Below are positions 1 through 8,700 of a stretch of DNA of 49,665 nucleotides, one piece after another. Each line of letters begins with the position of its first letter. Within the stretch, counting starts at the first letter, position 1. The position numbers were made by a program, and so were the translations under genes. The notes beneath the pieces are model-generated. The model saw nothing but the letters and a program-made list of their open reading frames with translations, searched no databases and was not told where the DNA came from. The stretch comes from Paludibacteraceae bacterium (lineage in GTDB: Bacteria; Bacteroidota; Bacteroidia; Bacteroidales; Paludibacteraceae), in contig JAFSQV010000059.1 in NCBI GenBank assembly GCA_017446455.1, positions 1-49,665 on the forward strand. Direction: 5' to 3'.

Positions 1-199
<199 letters not shown>

Positions 200-265
200 T
201 TAATTTAAGTTATTTGTGTATTAATTGTTTTTCCTTGTCAAAGCTCTTTTCTTTGAAAAGCGGCG

Positions 266-297
266 CAAAGTTACTGTTTTTTTTGCACGTATGCAAA
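266..297 (-). promoter_or_regulatory. Promoter of gap
   Basis: On the minus strand TTTG (297-294) is followed after 20 bp by TAACTTTG (273-266), matching the Bacteroidota -33/-7 consensus. The spacer carries an A-tract and ends in CAG, like the other promoters of this window. Confidence 0.75.
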
Positions 298-364
298 TAA
301 TTCGTCCAAAAATCTTATTTTTGTAATCTTATTTTATCAAAAAGGCAGTCTAATGCAGTTAAAT

Positions 365-536
365 TTTTTCGTAAATCGAAAATGCGGCGGTCGGCGCTTG
401 ATGCGCCATAGTCTAATCGCCCAAATTCGTTCTTTTGTGCAAGCCCAAAGCCCGCCTTTGTCCGCTTAGCCTTCGTTCGGCACTCGATAGTGCCGCCCTA
501 CCGCCTTACAAAAATGCGCTTCGCTTACAAAAATTC
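365..536. repeat. Hairpin-rich intergenic stretch between GxxExxY gene and gap
   Basis: Non-coding DNA with perfect short inverted repeats: 393-397/403-407 (GGCGC/GCGCC) and 478-484/489-495 (CGGCACT, loop CGAT, AGTGCCG). No U-run follows either stem, so a simple intrinsic terminator is not supported. It resembles the hairpin-rich DNA around the second GxxExxY gene. Confidence 0.6.
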
Positions 537-989
537 CTAAAATACTTTTATTACGCCGTTTTCGCAGTAGTACCTTTCAATTTGCGCTTTGGGGCTTGCG
601 CCGAAGTTCACTAAGATGGCTACGGGCCATTCGGTACCGCGTAAATACCCGAATGTTTGGTAGCGCTCCTTTTCTGTAAGTGCGCTTAAGGCCTTGCATT
701 CAATAATGATATTTCCGATTTTGTTTTCTACCACCAGATCCATTTTGAGGTAGGCCTTCATCTGTTGTCCTCTATAAAGCGGGTGGTACTCCAGTTCTTT
801 ATGTACGTGAAATCCGTTGATATTCAGTTCGGTAGTCAGTGCCTCTTGGTAGATATATTCGGGTAGTCCCGGTCCTAATTGATTATGCACTTCTTGCATG
901 CATCCGATGATCCCATAGCAGGTCTGAATCAGTTCCTGTCTCTTAGGTTCTTCCACAATCTGAATACTCACGCGCTCTTTCGTCTGCAT
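537..989 (-). CDS. GxxExxY family protein (PD-(D/E)XK nuclease-like), copy 1
   Basis: A 150-residue protein of the GxxExxY family, common in Bacteroidota; its biological role is not established. The signature is visible as G41-L-P-E44-Y-I-Y47, followed by D84 and E97-C-K99, which match the D...ExK core of PD-(D/E)XK nucleases. This is inference from the motif, not evidence of activity. There is no signal peptide, so it should be cytosolic. It stands alone between hairpin-rich intergenic stretches, with one copy of an 81-nt structured element about 85 bp upstream of its start. A paralogue lies at 3586-4029. Confidence 0.88.
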   Translation of the reverse strand: MQTKERVSIQIVEEPKRQELIQTCYGIIGCMQEVHNQLGPGLPEYIYQEALTTELNINGFHVHKELEYHPLYRGQQMKAYLKMDLVVENKIGNIIIECKALSALTEKERYQTFGYLRGTEWPVAILVNFGASPKAQIERYYCENGVIKVF

Positions 990-1073
990 AATTACTTATT
1001 TTCTTTATTTTTGTGAGGGCGAAGCCCGTATTTTTGTAAGCAGTCATGTTGTCGCCCATCGGGGCGTCAACAA

Positions 1074-1154
1074 GCGGAAAGGATTAGTAAGACGCGCTGC
1101 AAGCTCGCTTGTGAGCGCGGGTTAGTAGTCGTTTACGCTCAGGCCGCGTAGGCC
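1074..1154 (-). repeat. 81-nt structured element, copy A
   Basis: Read on the minus strand, this begins GGCCTACGCGGCCTGAGCG, continues into a CTACTAACC box, a 27-nt hairpin core (1093-1119) and a second TACTAATCC box. The same order is found on the plus strand at 3437-3517. The hairpin cores are equal in length and share outer CGCG arms and a central AGCnAGCT, but several stem pairs differ in a compensatory way. Confidence 0.65.
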
Positions 1155-1182
1155 AAAATGACTGCGCATTTTCGATTAACTT

Positions 1183-1210
1183 CCTCTAACCTTTCGCCTC
1201 TCGCCTTTAC
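1183..1210. repeat. Degenerate 7-nt tandem repeat at the 3' end of the RNase H gene
   Basis: Four consecutive heptamers: CCTCTAA, CCTTTCG, CCTCTCG, CCTTTAC. The TAA stop codon of the RNase H gene (1209-1207) lies in the last unit, so the repeat starts exactly where coding ends. Confidence 0.6.
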
Positions 1211-1626
1211 TTTCTCCCGAAGTCCGCGGGAATCTCTCCCCAGGCTTTCGTGTCCCATTTGTATATCGGCGTGGTCCAAGTGTTGTCATGCAGCCACATC
1301 TCCGCTTTCCGTACCATGAAGAACAAGTCCTGGTTCTTGGCCGACCACTCGATCTTGGTCTTGCATCGTTTCTGGCGTACCCACGCGAGCGCCGTCACGG
1401 AATCCGTATAGATAACCCAAGGAAGGTTATATTTCTTGATATACGCCAAGCCCAGCACCAGCGCCAAGAACTCGCCGATATTATTCGTCCCCTCGACGAA
1501 CGGACCGCGGTGAAAGACCTCCGTGCCGGTATCCGCTATCACGCCGCGAAACTCCATGACACCGGGGTTGCCGCTGCATGCAGCATCCACAGCCAGAGCC
1601 GGTAATATAGGTTTTGAAGTACTCAT
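1207..1626 (-). CDS. Ribonuclease H (type 1-like)
   Basis: A 139-residue RNase H fold protein expected to cut the RNA strand of RNA/DNA hybrids. The acidic site is visible: D14 in the first strand (AVDAACSGNPG), E52 in GEFLAL, D75 in IYTDS and a C-terminal acidic residue in the ending WGEIPADFGRK, an ending I recognise from Bacteroidota RNases H. The N-terminal viroplasmin-like hybrid-binding domain found in many relatives is absent. The ATG (1626) is only 7 nt from the 3' end of tRNA-Arg, so after tRNA maturation the mRNA would be nearly leaderless. Co-transcription with the tRNA and the DUF2461 gene is likely. Confidence 0.88.
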   Translation of the reverse strand: MSTSKPILPALAVDAACSGNPGVMEFRGVIADTGTEVFHRGPFVEGTNNIGEFLALVLGLAYIKKYNLPWVIYTDSVTALAWVRQKRCKTKIEWSAKNQDLFFMVRKAEMWLHDNTWTTPIYKWDTKAWGEIPADFGRK

Positions 1627-1633
1627 TGTTTTG

Positions 1634-1705
1634 TAGTCCCTTTGGGAATCGAACCCAAATCTGAGCTTTAGGAGAGCCCTGTTCTATCCATTGAACTAAG
1701 AGACC
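1634..1705 (-). tRNA. tRNA-Arg (anticodon CCU)
   Basis: A 72-nt cloverleaf on the minus strand: acceptor GGTCTCT with AGGGACT (G1-U72 wobble), D-stem GTTC/GAAC, anticodon stem GGGCT/AGCTC with loop CTCCTAA (anticodon CCU, reads AGG), T-arm TTGGG-TTCGATT-CCCAA and discriminator A. CCA is not encoded. It lies 7 nt after the DUF2461 stop and 7 nt before the RNase H start, so it probably has to be cut from a polycistronic transcript. Confidence 0.93.
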
Positions 1706-1712
1706 AATATTT

Positions 1713-2426
1713 TTAACACCTTGAAGGGAACTCCCCGTACTCCTCGAAGGTATAGTTCAGGAAGTCGTTCATCGGCTTGGCAGCCTTTGCTATATCGGTA
1801 ATTTTATCGATGAAATCGGGAGAAATGACCTCTTCGTCGCTCAGCGGCACACTAAAGGTGTACATCTTATGTTTGAGCCATTCGGCATGTACGAAGTCCG
1901 GGGCAAACCCTGCCGGCACTTTCTTCAGTCCCGTACCCCAGTAGCTGTCAAAATCCTGCGCAAAATATCTCTTCCATTCCTTGCTGCCCATGATCGCCTC
2001 GACCTCTTCGTAGTTCGCCTCTATCTCCGTGCGCAGGGCTTTCAGCAGCTCTTTGGACGGATCCCATATACCTCCGGCAAACATGCATTGTCCTGGTTGG
2101 ATATGTACGTAGTAGCCGCCTCGCATGGATTTCTTGCCCCAAGTCTTCGGCTGACCGGGTACACCGGTAGCGGGAAAACAACCGAACCACTCCTTGTACG
2201 GCCGCTTGTCCGCCGAGAAACGGATGTCGCGGTTGATGCGCCAGATACAGTCCTTCGGCTGCAGGCCTTCGAGCGTCGGATCGATCTTCGTCAGACGGGC
2301 GATATACTCCGTTGAAAACGCAACAAATCGATCCCGGCACGCTTGATACCGAGCCCGGTTGGCGTCAAACCACTCCTTGTTGTTATTGACCGCTAACTCT
2401 GCCAGAAATTCTAAGGTCTCTTTCAT
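1713..2426 (-). CDS. DUF2461 family protein
   Basis: A 237-residue cytosolic protein matching the DUF2461 (TIGR02453) family of unknown function. Family hallmarks are the N-terminal FLAELAVNNNKEWFDANR segment, the central WRINRDIRFSADKRPYK segment, and a GGYYVHIQPGQCMFAGG strand pair. No catalytic role is known to me. The start codon ATG (2426-2424) forms the edge of a degenerate heptamer array (2424-2518), so the untranslated leader is made of repeat DNA. It is followed closely by tRNA-Arg and RNase H. Confidence 0.88.
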   Translation of the reverse strand: MKETLEFLAELAVNNNKEWFDANRARYQACRDRFVAFSTEYIARLTKIDPTLEGLQPKDCIWRINRDIRFSADKRPYKEWFGCFPATGVPGQPKTWGKKSMRGGYYVHIQPGQCMFAGGIWDPSKELLKALRTEIEANYEEVEAIMGSKEWKRYFAQDFDSYWGTGLKKVPAGFAPDFVHAEWLKHKMYTFSVPLSDEEVISPDFIDKITDIAKAAKPMNDFLNYTFEEYGEFPSRC

Positions 2427-2518
2427 TTACCATTTGGTCATTTACCATGTACCATTTATTTTGCTATTTAACCATTTAACGTCGCGCAACGACCATTTTA
2501 ACTATTTAACAGTTTAAC
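2424..2518. repeat. Degenerate 7/8-nt tandem repeat between rfbD and DUF2461 gene
   Basis: On the plus strand units such as CATTTAC, CATTTGG, CATTTAC, CATGTAC, CATTTAT pass into 8-mers TATTTAAC and CATTTAAC, then after a short break into TATTTAAC and AGTTTAAC. The array holds the start codon of the DUF2461 gene at one end and the last codons and stop of rfbD (2498-2518) at the other. Confidence 0.65.
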
Positions 2519-3361
2519 GCATCGTCTCAGGCCATCCATCCAATGCGGTATCTCCACGCCGAAGGTCTTTTTGAACTTCGATTTGTCTAAGACGCTATAG
2601 TGCGGCCGCGGAGTCTTGTATTGATATTCCTCCGATAAAATCGGGCGAACTTGACATTTTTTGATACCGGCGAGTTCATGAATAGCGATCGTGAAATCGT
2701 ACCAGGAGCACACGCCTTCATTCGTGAAATGGTACACACCCGGGTGCCATGCCGGCTTCTCAATGACCGTGAAGATCGCCCATGCCAAGTCGGCTGCGTA
2801 GGTCGGCGTACCGATCTGGTCAAAGACCACACCGAGCTTCTCTTTCTCTTGCCCCAGACGGATCATCGTCTTCACGAAGTTATTGCCGTACGTCGAGTAG
2901 AGCCATGCCGTACGGAGGATCACTGCTTCGGGACAGGCTGCCAGCAGGTTCTTCTCGCCCATATATTTCGTTCGGCCGTACGCCGTGCGCGGAGCTACCG
3001 GGTCGCTCTCGCGGCAAGGTACATGCTCATCGCCGGAGAAGACATAATCGGTGCTGATATGAATCACCTTCACACCCTGGCTGCCTAATACAGCTAAAGC
3101 GTCAGCGTTGATCTTCTGCGCCGTCGCCTCATCCTCCTCCGCCTTGTCCACATTCGTATAAGCTGCACAATTGACGATCAGATCGATGGAATGTGCCTCG
3201 ACGAATGCCGACACCGCTGCTTTGTCCGTGATATCCAACAAATAGGTATCGTCCGCCTGGATGACGTCCGTGAAGAAATATTGATGCTTCCCGTGCTCCT
3301 TACTCAGCACCCTCATCTCATTTCCCAACTGCCCGTTACTACCTGTAATTAGTATTTTCAT
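2498..3361 (-). CDS. rfbD: dTDP-4-dehydrorhamnose reductase
   Basis: A 287-residue short-chain dehydrogenase of the RmlD/RfbD family, catalysing the last NAD(P)H-dependent step to dTDP-L-rhamnose for surface polysaccharide. The Rossmann start is MKILITGSNGQLGNEMR (GxxGxLG). Further hallmarks are the ISTDYVFSGD strand, the catalytic AYGRTKYMGE (YxxxK), and FDQIGTPTYAADLA. Length is normal. The final codons (KLLNS) are made of repeat DNA and may be a lineage-specific extension. rfbC lies upstream on the same strand but is separated by a GxxExxY gene and hairpin DNA; rfbA and rfbB are not in the window. Confidence 0.96.
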   Translation of the reverse strand: MKILITGSNGQLGNEMRVLSKEHGKHQYFFTDVIQADDTYLLDITDKAAVSAFVEAHSIDLIVNCAAYTNVDKAEEDEATAQKINADALAVLGSQGVKVIHISTDYVFSGDEHVPCRESDPVAPRTAYGRTKYMGEKNLLAACPEAVILRTAWLYSTYGNNFVKTMIRLGQEKEKLGVVFDQIGTPTYAADLAWAIFTVIEKPAWHPGVYHFTNEGVCSWYDFTIAIHELAGIKKCQVRPILSEEYQYKTPRPHYSVLDKSKFKKTFGVEIPHWMDGLRRCVKLLNS

Positions 3362-3436
3362 CTTGTTTGGTCGTTAGTCAACTATTAATTTTAGAAAAAA
3401 ACCTATAAAACCCCTCGTGTATGCTTTTGGTGTTTG

Positions 3437-3517
3437 GGCCTACGCGGCCTGAGCGTAACCGTCTACTATCTCGCGTTTTTGAGCAAGCTCAACACGCGAC
3501 CTACTATCCTGTTCCGC
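3437..3517 (+). repeat. 81-nt structured element, copy B
   Basis: The inverted counterpart of 1074-1154. It begins GGCCTACGCGGCCTGAGCG, then CTACTATC (3463-3470), a hairpin TCGCGT..TTGAGC/GCTCAA..ACGCGA (3471-3499) and a second CTACTATC (3501-3508). Another hairpin, AGCAGC-TTTC-GCTGCT (3518-3533), follows. The rest of the 3362-3585 gap shows no coding potential. Confidence 0.65.
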
Positions 3518-3585
3518 AGCAGCTTTCGCTGCTTTCAAACACCTAAAATCATTCACTTCGGACATAAACCTAAAAAACATTTTTG

Positions 3586-4029
3586 TTAAAACATATACAT
3601 CTGACCATTTACTACGTCCAGGAAGTAGTGCTCGCATTGATCCATCGGTGGAGCAAAATTGTACAGGATACCTATTTGCTTGCCCGTAAGCCGCATGTAG
3701 TTCCAGAGTTGTTGCCTGTGTTCTGCGACTAACTTATCTACTGCCTTGCACTCCACGATGATGTCGTTCTCCACGAGAAAATCGACGAAATGCTTGTGCT
3801 GTATAGGCTTGCCGTGAAAGACTACCGAGAAGTAGTGCTCTCGTTGGTAAGGTATCTGTTGCTCATCCAAGAGAATCTGCAACGCTTCCTGATACATATA
3901 CTCGTTCAGAAATGGACCGAGCTCGCGGTGAACCGCTGCACAGCAACCATTAATAGCGTAGCAGCGTTTTTTCAGCTCCATCGCCATCTCCGGCTTTGTA
4001 TCCATTAATCTTTTCAACGTGTATAGCAT
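3586..4029 (-). CDS. GxxExxY family protein (PD-(D/E)XK nuclease-like), copy 2
   Basis: A 147-residue paralogue of the protein at 537-989. Core residues are kept: E43-Y-M-Y46, then D83 and E93-C-K95. The first Gly of the GxxExxY signature is replaced by Phe (F40), although a Gly sits two residues earlier, so the motif is slightly divergent. Later starts at M9 or M15 are possible. It splits rfbC from rfbD and is flanked by hairpin-rich DNA on both sides, suggesting later insertion into a rhamnose operon (inference). Function unknown. Confidence 0.86.
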   Translation of the reverse strand: MLYTLKRLMDTKPEMAMELKKRCYAINGCCAAVHRELGPFLNEYMYQEALQILLDEQQIPYQREHYFSVVFHGKPIQHKHFVDFLVENDIIVECKAVDKLVAEHRQQLWNYMRLTGKQIGILYNFAPPMDQCEHYFLDVVNGQMYMF

Positions 4030-4221
4030 GTAAAAAATGTTTTTTTATGTTCATTGCCTTTGGCAGCAATTACATCCTTTGGATGTGAGGTACGTACGCT
4101 ATCGCGACGTGCAAATTTATTTGTAATCGGCGCGGTGGTGTGCGGAACTTATAAGCGCTAAAGGCGCGATTGCTGACGAAGGGGTTTTTTATGTTTTTTT
4201 CTATTAAAATATTACTATACA
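4030..4221. repeat. Hairpin-rich gap between rfbC and GxxExxY copy 2
   Basis: 192 nt without a gene. Short inverted repeats include TGCC-TTT-GGCA and CATCC-TTT-GGATG near 4055-4088 and a GCGCT/GGCGC pair near 4155-4168. No recognisable promoter or terminator was found. Confidence 0.45.
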
Positions 4222-4770
4222 TTAAAATGGAGAATCGAATTCTGCCATTTTAGGATGTTTCTTGTCCTTCTCGCTAATGATGCGCAGCTCTGCGGGGACT
4301 TGCCAGTCGATGGCTAAATCCGGGTCGCTCAGTAGCAGTCCGCCATCCGCCTCAGGATGGTAGAGGTTATCGCATTTATAGGTGAAGATCGCCTGATTGC
4401 TCAGCACCGAGAAGCCGTGCGCAAAGCCCCGGGGAATGAAGAACTGCCGTTTGTTATCTTCGCTCAGCTCTACGCTGAACCACTGGCCGAAAGTAGGACT
4501 GTCCTTGCGCAGATCGACCGCTACGTCCAGCACTCTGCCGACCGTGCAGCATACTAATTTCGCCTGACTGTACGGCGGACGCTGGAAATGCAGCCCGCGT
4601 ACGACGCCGTACGACGAGCAGCTCTGGTTATCCTGTACAAACTGCGCATCAATACCCGCCTCGCGGTAACGCTGCTCGTTATACGTCTCTACAAAATACC
4701 CCCGCGCGTCCTTAAATACCTGCGGCTCGATGACCAGTAATCCCTCAATCGGTGTCTTGATAATATTCAT
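4222..4770 (-). CDS. rfbC: dTDP-4-dehydrorhamnose 3,5-epimerase
   Basis: A 182-residue cupin-fold epimerase (RmlC/RfbC), converting dTDP-4-dehydro-6-deoxyglucose to dTDP-4-dehydrorhamnose. Family marks are the RGYFVETYN substrate segment, the catalytic base H61 in VRGLHFQ, the VGRVLDVAVDLRKDSPTFG strand pair, and FAHGFSVLS with a following tyrosine-bearing TYKCDNLYHP. Length is typical. It has its own promoter at 4823-4853 and a leader containing repeat DNA. rfbD lies downstream after an inserted GxxExxY gene. Confidence 0.96.
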   Translation of the reverse strand: MNIIKTPIEGLLVIEPQVFKDARGYFVETYNEQRYREAGIDAQFVQDNQSCSSYGVVRGLHFQRPPYSQAKLVCCTVGRVLDVAVDLRKDSPTFGQWFSVELSEDNKRQFFIPRGFAHGFSVLSNQAIFTYKCDNLYHPEADGGLLLSDPDLAIDWQVPAELRIISEKDKKHPKMAEFDSPF

Positions 4771-4777
4771 AAAATCC

Positions 4778-4811
4778 TGTACGATTTAGCCATTTACGAT
4801 GTACCATTTGC
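4778..4811. repeat. Degenerate 7-nt repeat in the rfbC leader
   Basis: On the minus strand the leader reads as about four units related to AAATGGT, ACATCGT, AAATGGC and AAATCGT, ending close to the rfbC start codon. It belongs to the same sequence class as 2424-2460. Confidence 0.5.
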
Positions 4812-4822
4812 AAAAAAGCGTG

Positions 4823-4853
4823 CAAATTTACTGCTTTTTTTTGACATACGCAA
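4823..4853 (-). promoter_or_regulatory. Promoter of rfbC
   Basis: Minus strand TTG (4853-4851), 20-bp spacer holding an eight-A tract and GCAG, then TAAATTTG (4830-4823). Confidence 0.75.
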
Positions 4854-4881
4854 GTATTTGCGAATTTTTACACAAAAAAGG

Positions 4882-5799
4882 CTAAAGGGAATAGGTGAAG
4901 GGCAGACATTGGCAGCGATAAGCTCTCCTGCGGCTGGCGCGGTCGTATGGAGAGATAGCGTAGGAGATCTTGATTCCGGCGTCGAAGAGGGCGGTTTCTT
5001 TGACGAGTTTGCGCCCCTGCCGGTTCGCCTCCATGACCGGCGTGAGGAGACGTTGCAGTGGGAAGCCGTCCCGCGTGTCGCTGAGCATGATCAGGCTCGC
5101 CGCCTCGCTTTGCGAAGCCGTATGCTTGCTGAAACAATAGTCGAAATATGCGCCTACCATGATATACGAGCGGTAGGACTTGCCCCATGTCTTGATCGGG
5201 ATGGCATAGCCCGCTTCGATCGCTGCCCACCACTGTACGGTCGGTAGGCTCAGCTTGCCGCTCTGCGTCATCTCAAAATCCCGCGAAGCGGCTAAGGGGT
5301 ACGACTCCTCGACGATATTGTCGTAGTCCGGATAATAAACCGCGAGCGCCGCGTGCCGGACGGTCTGCTTCCATCTGTTCGCCAGCGGAAAGACCGCCTT
5401 GGCGCCCGCTAAGAAATGAAAACCCTTTGCCGTCAGCGCCAGTTGCAACGGGATGCCGACCGAGTATGTCGTGTACCGCTCGTTGAGATCGCGGATGGAG
5501 TAGAGGATATCCATCTGCTCGTTCTCCACGTCGATGGTGGTGTAGGCGTCCTCGTAGTTCGTCTTTCCGAGCGAAGCGTTATGCATATCGATCGTCACAC
5601 CCAAACGAAAACCGATCACGTACGGCGAGAAATAGTCGTAGTACACATGCGCACCGCCTTGCGCCCCGACGTGTCTCTCAATGTACTCTGTCTTCCCGTT
5701 CCATCCGGCGACACCGCCGTGGAGACCCATCTCGAAAAAGTGCTCGGCATGCAACAGGACGGGCAGAAGAAGCAATATGACGATTCCTGTTTTTCTCAT
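4882..5799 (-). CDS. Outer-membrane barrel candidate with C-terminal CxC, paralogue 1
   Basis: A 305-residue exported protein. The start chosen is ATG 5799-5797, because it gives a clean signal peptide (MRKTGIVILLLLPVLLHAEH) and overlaps the stop of the upstream gene as ATGA (5796-5799); a start 8 codons earlier is less likely. The mature protein shows alternating aromatic/hydrophobic strands (e.g. PYVIGFRLGVTIDM, YTTYSVGIPLQLAL) typical of a small outer-membrane beta-barrel. After the last strand (AGIKISYAISPY) comes a basic tail with YRCQC about ten residues from the end. The protein at 23497-24411 is a clear homologue along its whole length (shared VIDVENE/TIDVENE, YPLAAS, LMLSDTR-GFPL). 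No named family is recognised. Confidence 0.82.
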   Translation of the reverse strand: MRKTGIVILLLLPVLLHAEHFFEMGLHGGVAGWNGKTEYIERHVGAQGGAHVYYDYFSPYVIGFRLGVTIDMHNASLGKTNYEDAYTTIDVENEQMDILYSIRDLNERYTTYSVGIPLQLALTAKGFHFLAGAKAVFPLANRWKQTVRHAALAVYYPDYDNIVEESYPLAASRDFEMTQSGKLSLPTVQWWAAIEAGYAIPIKTWGKSYRSYIMVGAYFDYCFSKHTASQSEAASLIMLSDTRDGFPLQRLLTPVMEANRQGRKLVKETALFDAGIKISYAISPYDRASRRRAYRCQCLPFTYSL

Positions 5800-8700
5800 A
5801 GCACGACCTTCTTTTCCGTCCATACTTCTTTGCCTTTTACGTAGCGGTACAGATAGACGCCGCGCGTCATCTGTCCTTCGCTCACAGGCATACCTTGACT
5901 ATTGTATATCTGCACCCGCGCAGGTGCGTCTTCTGGGCCTTCAATCTCGATGATATTCGACCAGATGCTGCGGCCGTCGTTCAGGTGAACGTTCAGCTGG
6001 AACACGCCCTGCAACTCGTTATGCTCGGAGTAGTCATCGCCCGTTGCACCGGGGATGGCCTGCTCGTTCTTATACCACTGGAACGCCGTCGCTGTCTGAG
6101 CCGGGAAATAGTTCCGCAACGCCACGTTATTACAAAGCAGCTGCCAGTCGTATTTATTGACGATGATCTCAAACAATGTATCCGCAGGTTGCGGTGGATC
6201 CGGTGGTAGCGGTGGATCGGGTGGATCAGGTGGCGTTGGCGGCTCCGGTTTCTCGCAATGGATGGTTCTGAGCGTATAGACGTGCTCTATACTGTCGCAG
6301 TCCCGCGGACTCTTCTCCATCCATCGTTTCTCGCCTGCTTCTTCAAAGACCATTCCCCGCCACGTAAATGGCATCAAAGTGTCGCAGACCGTCGTGTCTG
6401 CCCGTTCAGTCACTATCTCCGGGCATGGCGGTACAGGCGGCTCCGGCGGTGTAGGTGGTTCGGGTTTCTCGCAATGCTTCGTGGCTACGTGTAACTCATA
6501 GTAAATACTATCGAAGCCGCAGGGGCTGGGGAGGGTATCCCGCAGAGTATCCGCAACGGCATACTCCTTTCCGCGCCATGCGATCTGCTGAAGCGTGTCG
6601 CACACCGTCGTGTCCGTCCGTATCGTGTCCGGTGTCATGCAAAGACGGATCTCGATGTCGTCCAGCGCAAAATCATTGCCGTTACCATTGGTCACATTGT
6701 TGTAAATAGTAAGCCGGATAGCGGGTACTCCGCTTGGCACAATGAAATTCATACCCACCAGATACCATGGTGATGAATACTGCCAATCGGTCTTAACGGC
6801 TAAGTCCTCCGCAAACGGAATCTGCTGCGTGTTCTTTTCCACCAAGGTCTCACCTGTCTGTGGATTCGTCAGCACGAACTTCAGACATGGAGCAATAACC
6901 GACCCCCTGTTTCGGGTGTACCAATCGTATTGAAACCATGTGAACACATTTGCCACATAGGCGCTGAAAGTCAATTCGATACCTTCGCAAAGACCGCTTA
7001 TCTCCGTTTGGTAGAACTGCTGATTACCTCCGCTACCGTCTATCTCCATAAAATACCCACGAGAGTAATCGTTCGGATAGGTATGGTCATCCTGAATGTA
7101 CCATTGGGAGCGATAGGTGGATTGGTCCGCACCGGGCAAAGACCATCCGGTGGTATCGCCGTTACAGTAACCGGATTTGGTGACAATATATTTGCCGGAA
7201 CCCATACTATGGAAAGCGTCATTGGTTGCCTGCGTATAACTCATGCCCGGCACGGGGTTGGTACTAACCCTCGGCGCAGACGGATCATTACCGCCGAAGT
7301 CCTCTCGGAAAAGGAGTATGCCGTCCATACAAAGTTCTTCTACGGGCGGTTCTGGCGGCTCACATTCGTTCACTCTCAGTCGGAAGGGTTCACTCACGGC
7401 ACGGCAGTTGATATTCTCGATATTCCCGTCGCCGGAGACGGCAACTTTATACCAACCAGAGTCGGCTTTTTGAATGGCGTCAAAGCTGAGGATTCCTCCG
7501 TTGAAATCGGCGATTTCTGTCCATGTGACGCTATCCGCCGAGTGCCACCATCTATAGGCTAATGGTTCAGCAAACGTACCATCGTTCGAGAAATTAGCGG
7601 TGAGGGTCGTAGAGGTGTTTGTACACACTTCCGTCTCTCCCTCTATCGTCACCGGCGGAGCACAGAGGTGAATCTCGATGTCGTCCAGTACAAAGTCATT
7701 ACCGCTACCGTTTATGGGTACATTATTAAAAATGGTGAGTTTCACACGAGAGATGTTGTCCGGAACTGTGAAGTTCATACCGATGAGCCGCCAGTGTGCA
7801 GAATACTGCCAAGACGAATTATCTTCGATAAAAGCGGAGTCAAATGGTATATCGCCAGTGTCGTAGGTTGCCAGTTCGGCTTCGGAAGAGGGATCGGTCA
7901 GCACAAATTTCATCCGCGGATAGATATCATCCCTGTTAGGGTTCGTATAATGTCCCCAAGTCATGACATTCGCTACATAAGCGGAGAATGTGAGACGCGA
8001 ACCGGGGCAGAGACCCTCTATCGTCGTGGTATAGAACGGCGCATTGTCCCCTCGTCCGTCTATCTGCAAGAGATAGCCTTTTGTCTTGTCGTTCGGATAA
8101 GTGTGGTCATCCATGATATGCCACTGAATCCCATTTTGGTATCCTTGTTTGGTTACCAAAAACTTTCCGCTACTCATCCCGCTTGTCCGGCTCAAACAGG
8201 GAATATAATTGGAGGACATGCCAAGTACAGCCGCCCGCGCTTCGTTGGCGTTAGAAATCACTTCCGGATTATCCGGGTCATTACCGCCGAAATCCTCCCG
8301 GAAGAGGAGTATTCCGTCGATGCAGAGATCCTCCGTACATTTGTTCACTTTTAGTAGGAACGGATCGCTCATGGCACGGCAGTTGACGCTCTCGATATTT
8401 CCGTCTCCGGAGACGGCTACTTTGTACCAACCTGAGTCGTTTTTTTGTACGGCATTGAAAGTGAGAATTTCTCCGTTGAAACCGGATATTTCTGTCCATG
8501 TGATGCTATCCGTCGAGTGCCACCATTTATAAGTTAATGGTTCGGCAAAGGTACCATCGTTCGAGAAATTAGCGGTGAGGGTCGTAGAGGTGTTTGTACA
8601 TACTTCCGACTCTCCTGCTATCGTCACCGGCGGCGCGCAGAGGTGGATCTCGATGTCGTCCAGCGCAAAGTCATTGCCGGATCCATTGTGCGCGACATCA

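Noticed and set aside
478..495. Stem-loop as terminator of GxxExxY copy 1
   Set aside because: On the minus strand the stem is followed by AACGAAGG, not a U-run.
3440..3637. Short open frame overlapping the structured element
   Set aside because: Non-coding hairpin DNA with no family resemblance, overlapping the end of the GxxExxY gene.
4882..5799. PorP/SprF family assignment for the barrels
   Set aside because: The typical PorP/SprF N-terminal motif after the signal peptide is not seen; only gene order is similar.
5799..5823. Upstream in-frame ATG as start of barrel 1
   Set aside because: The downstream ATG makes a clean signal peptide and an ATGA overlap; the longer form puts charged residues before the signal.
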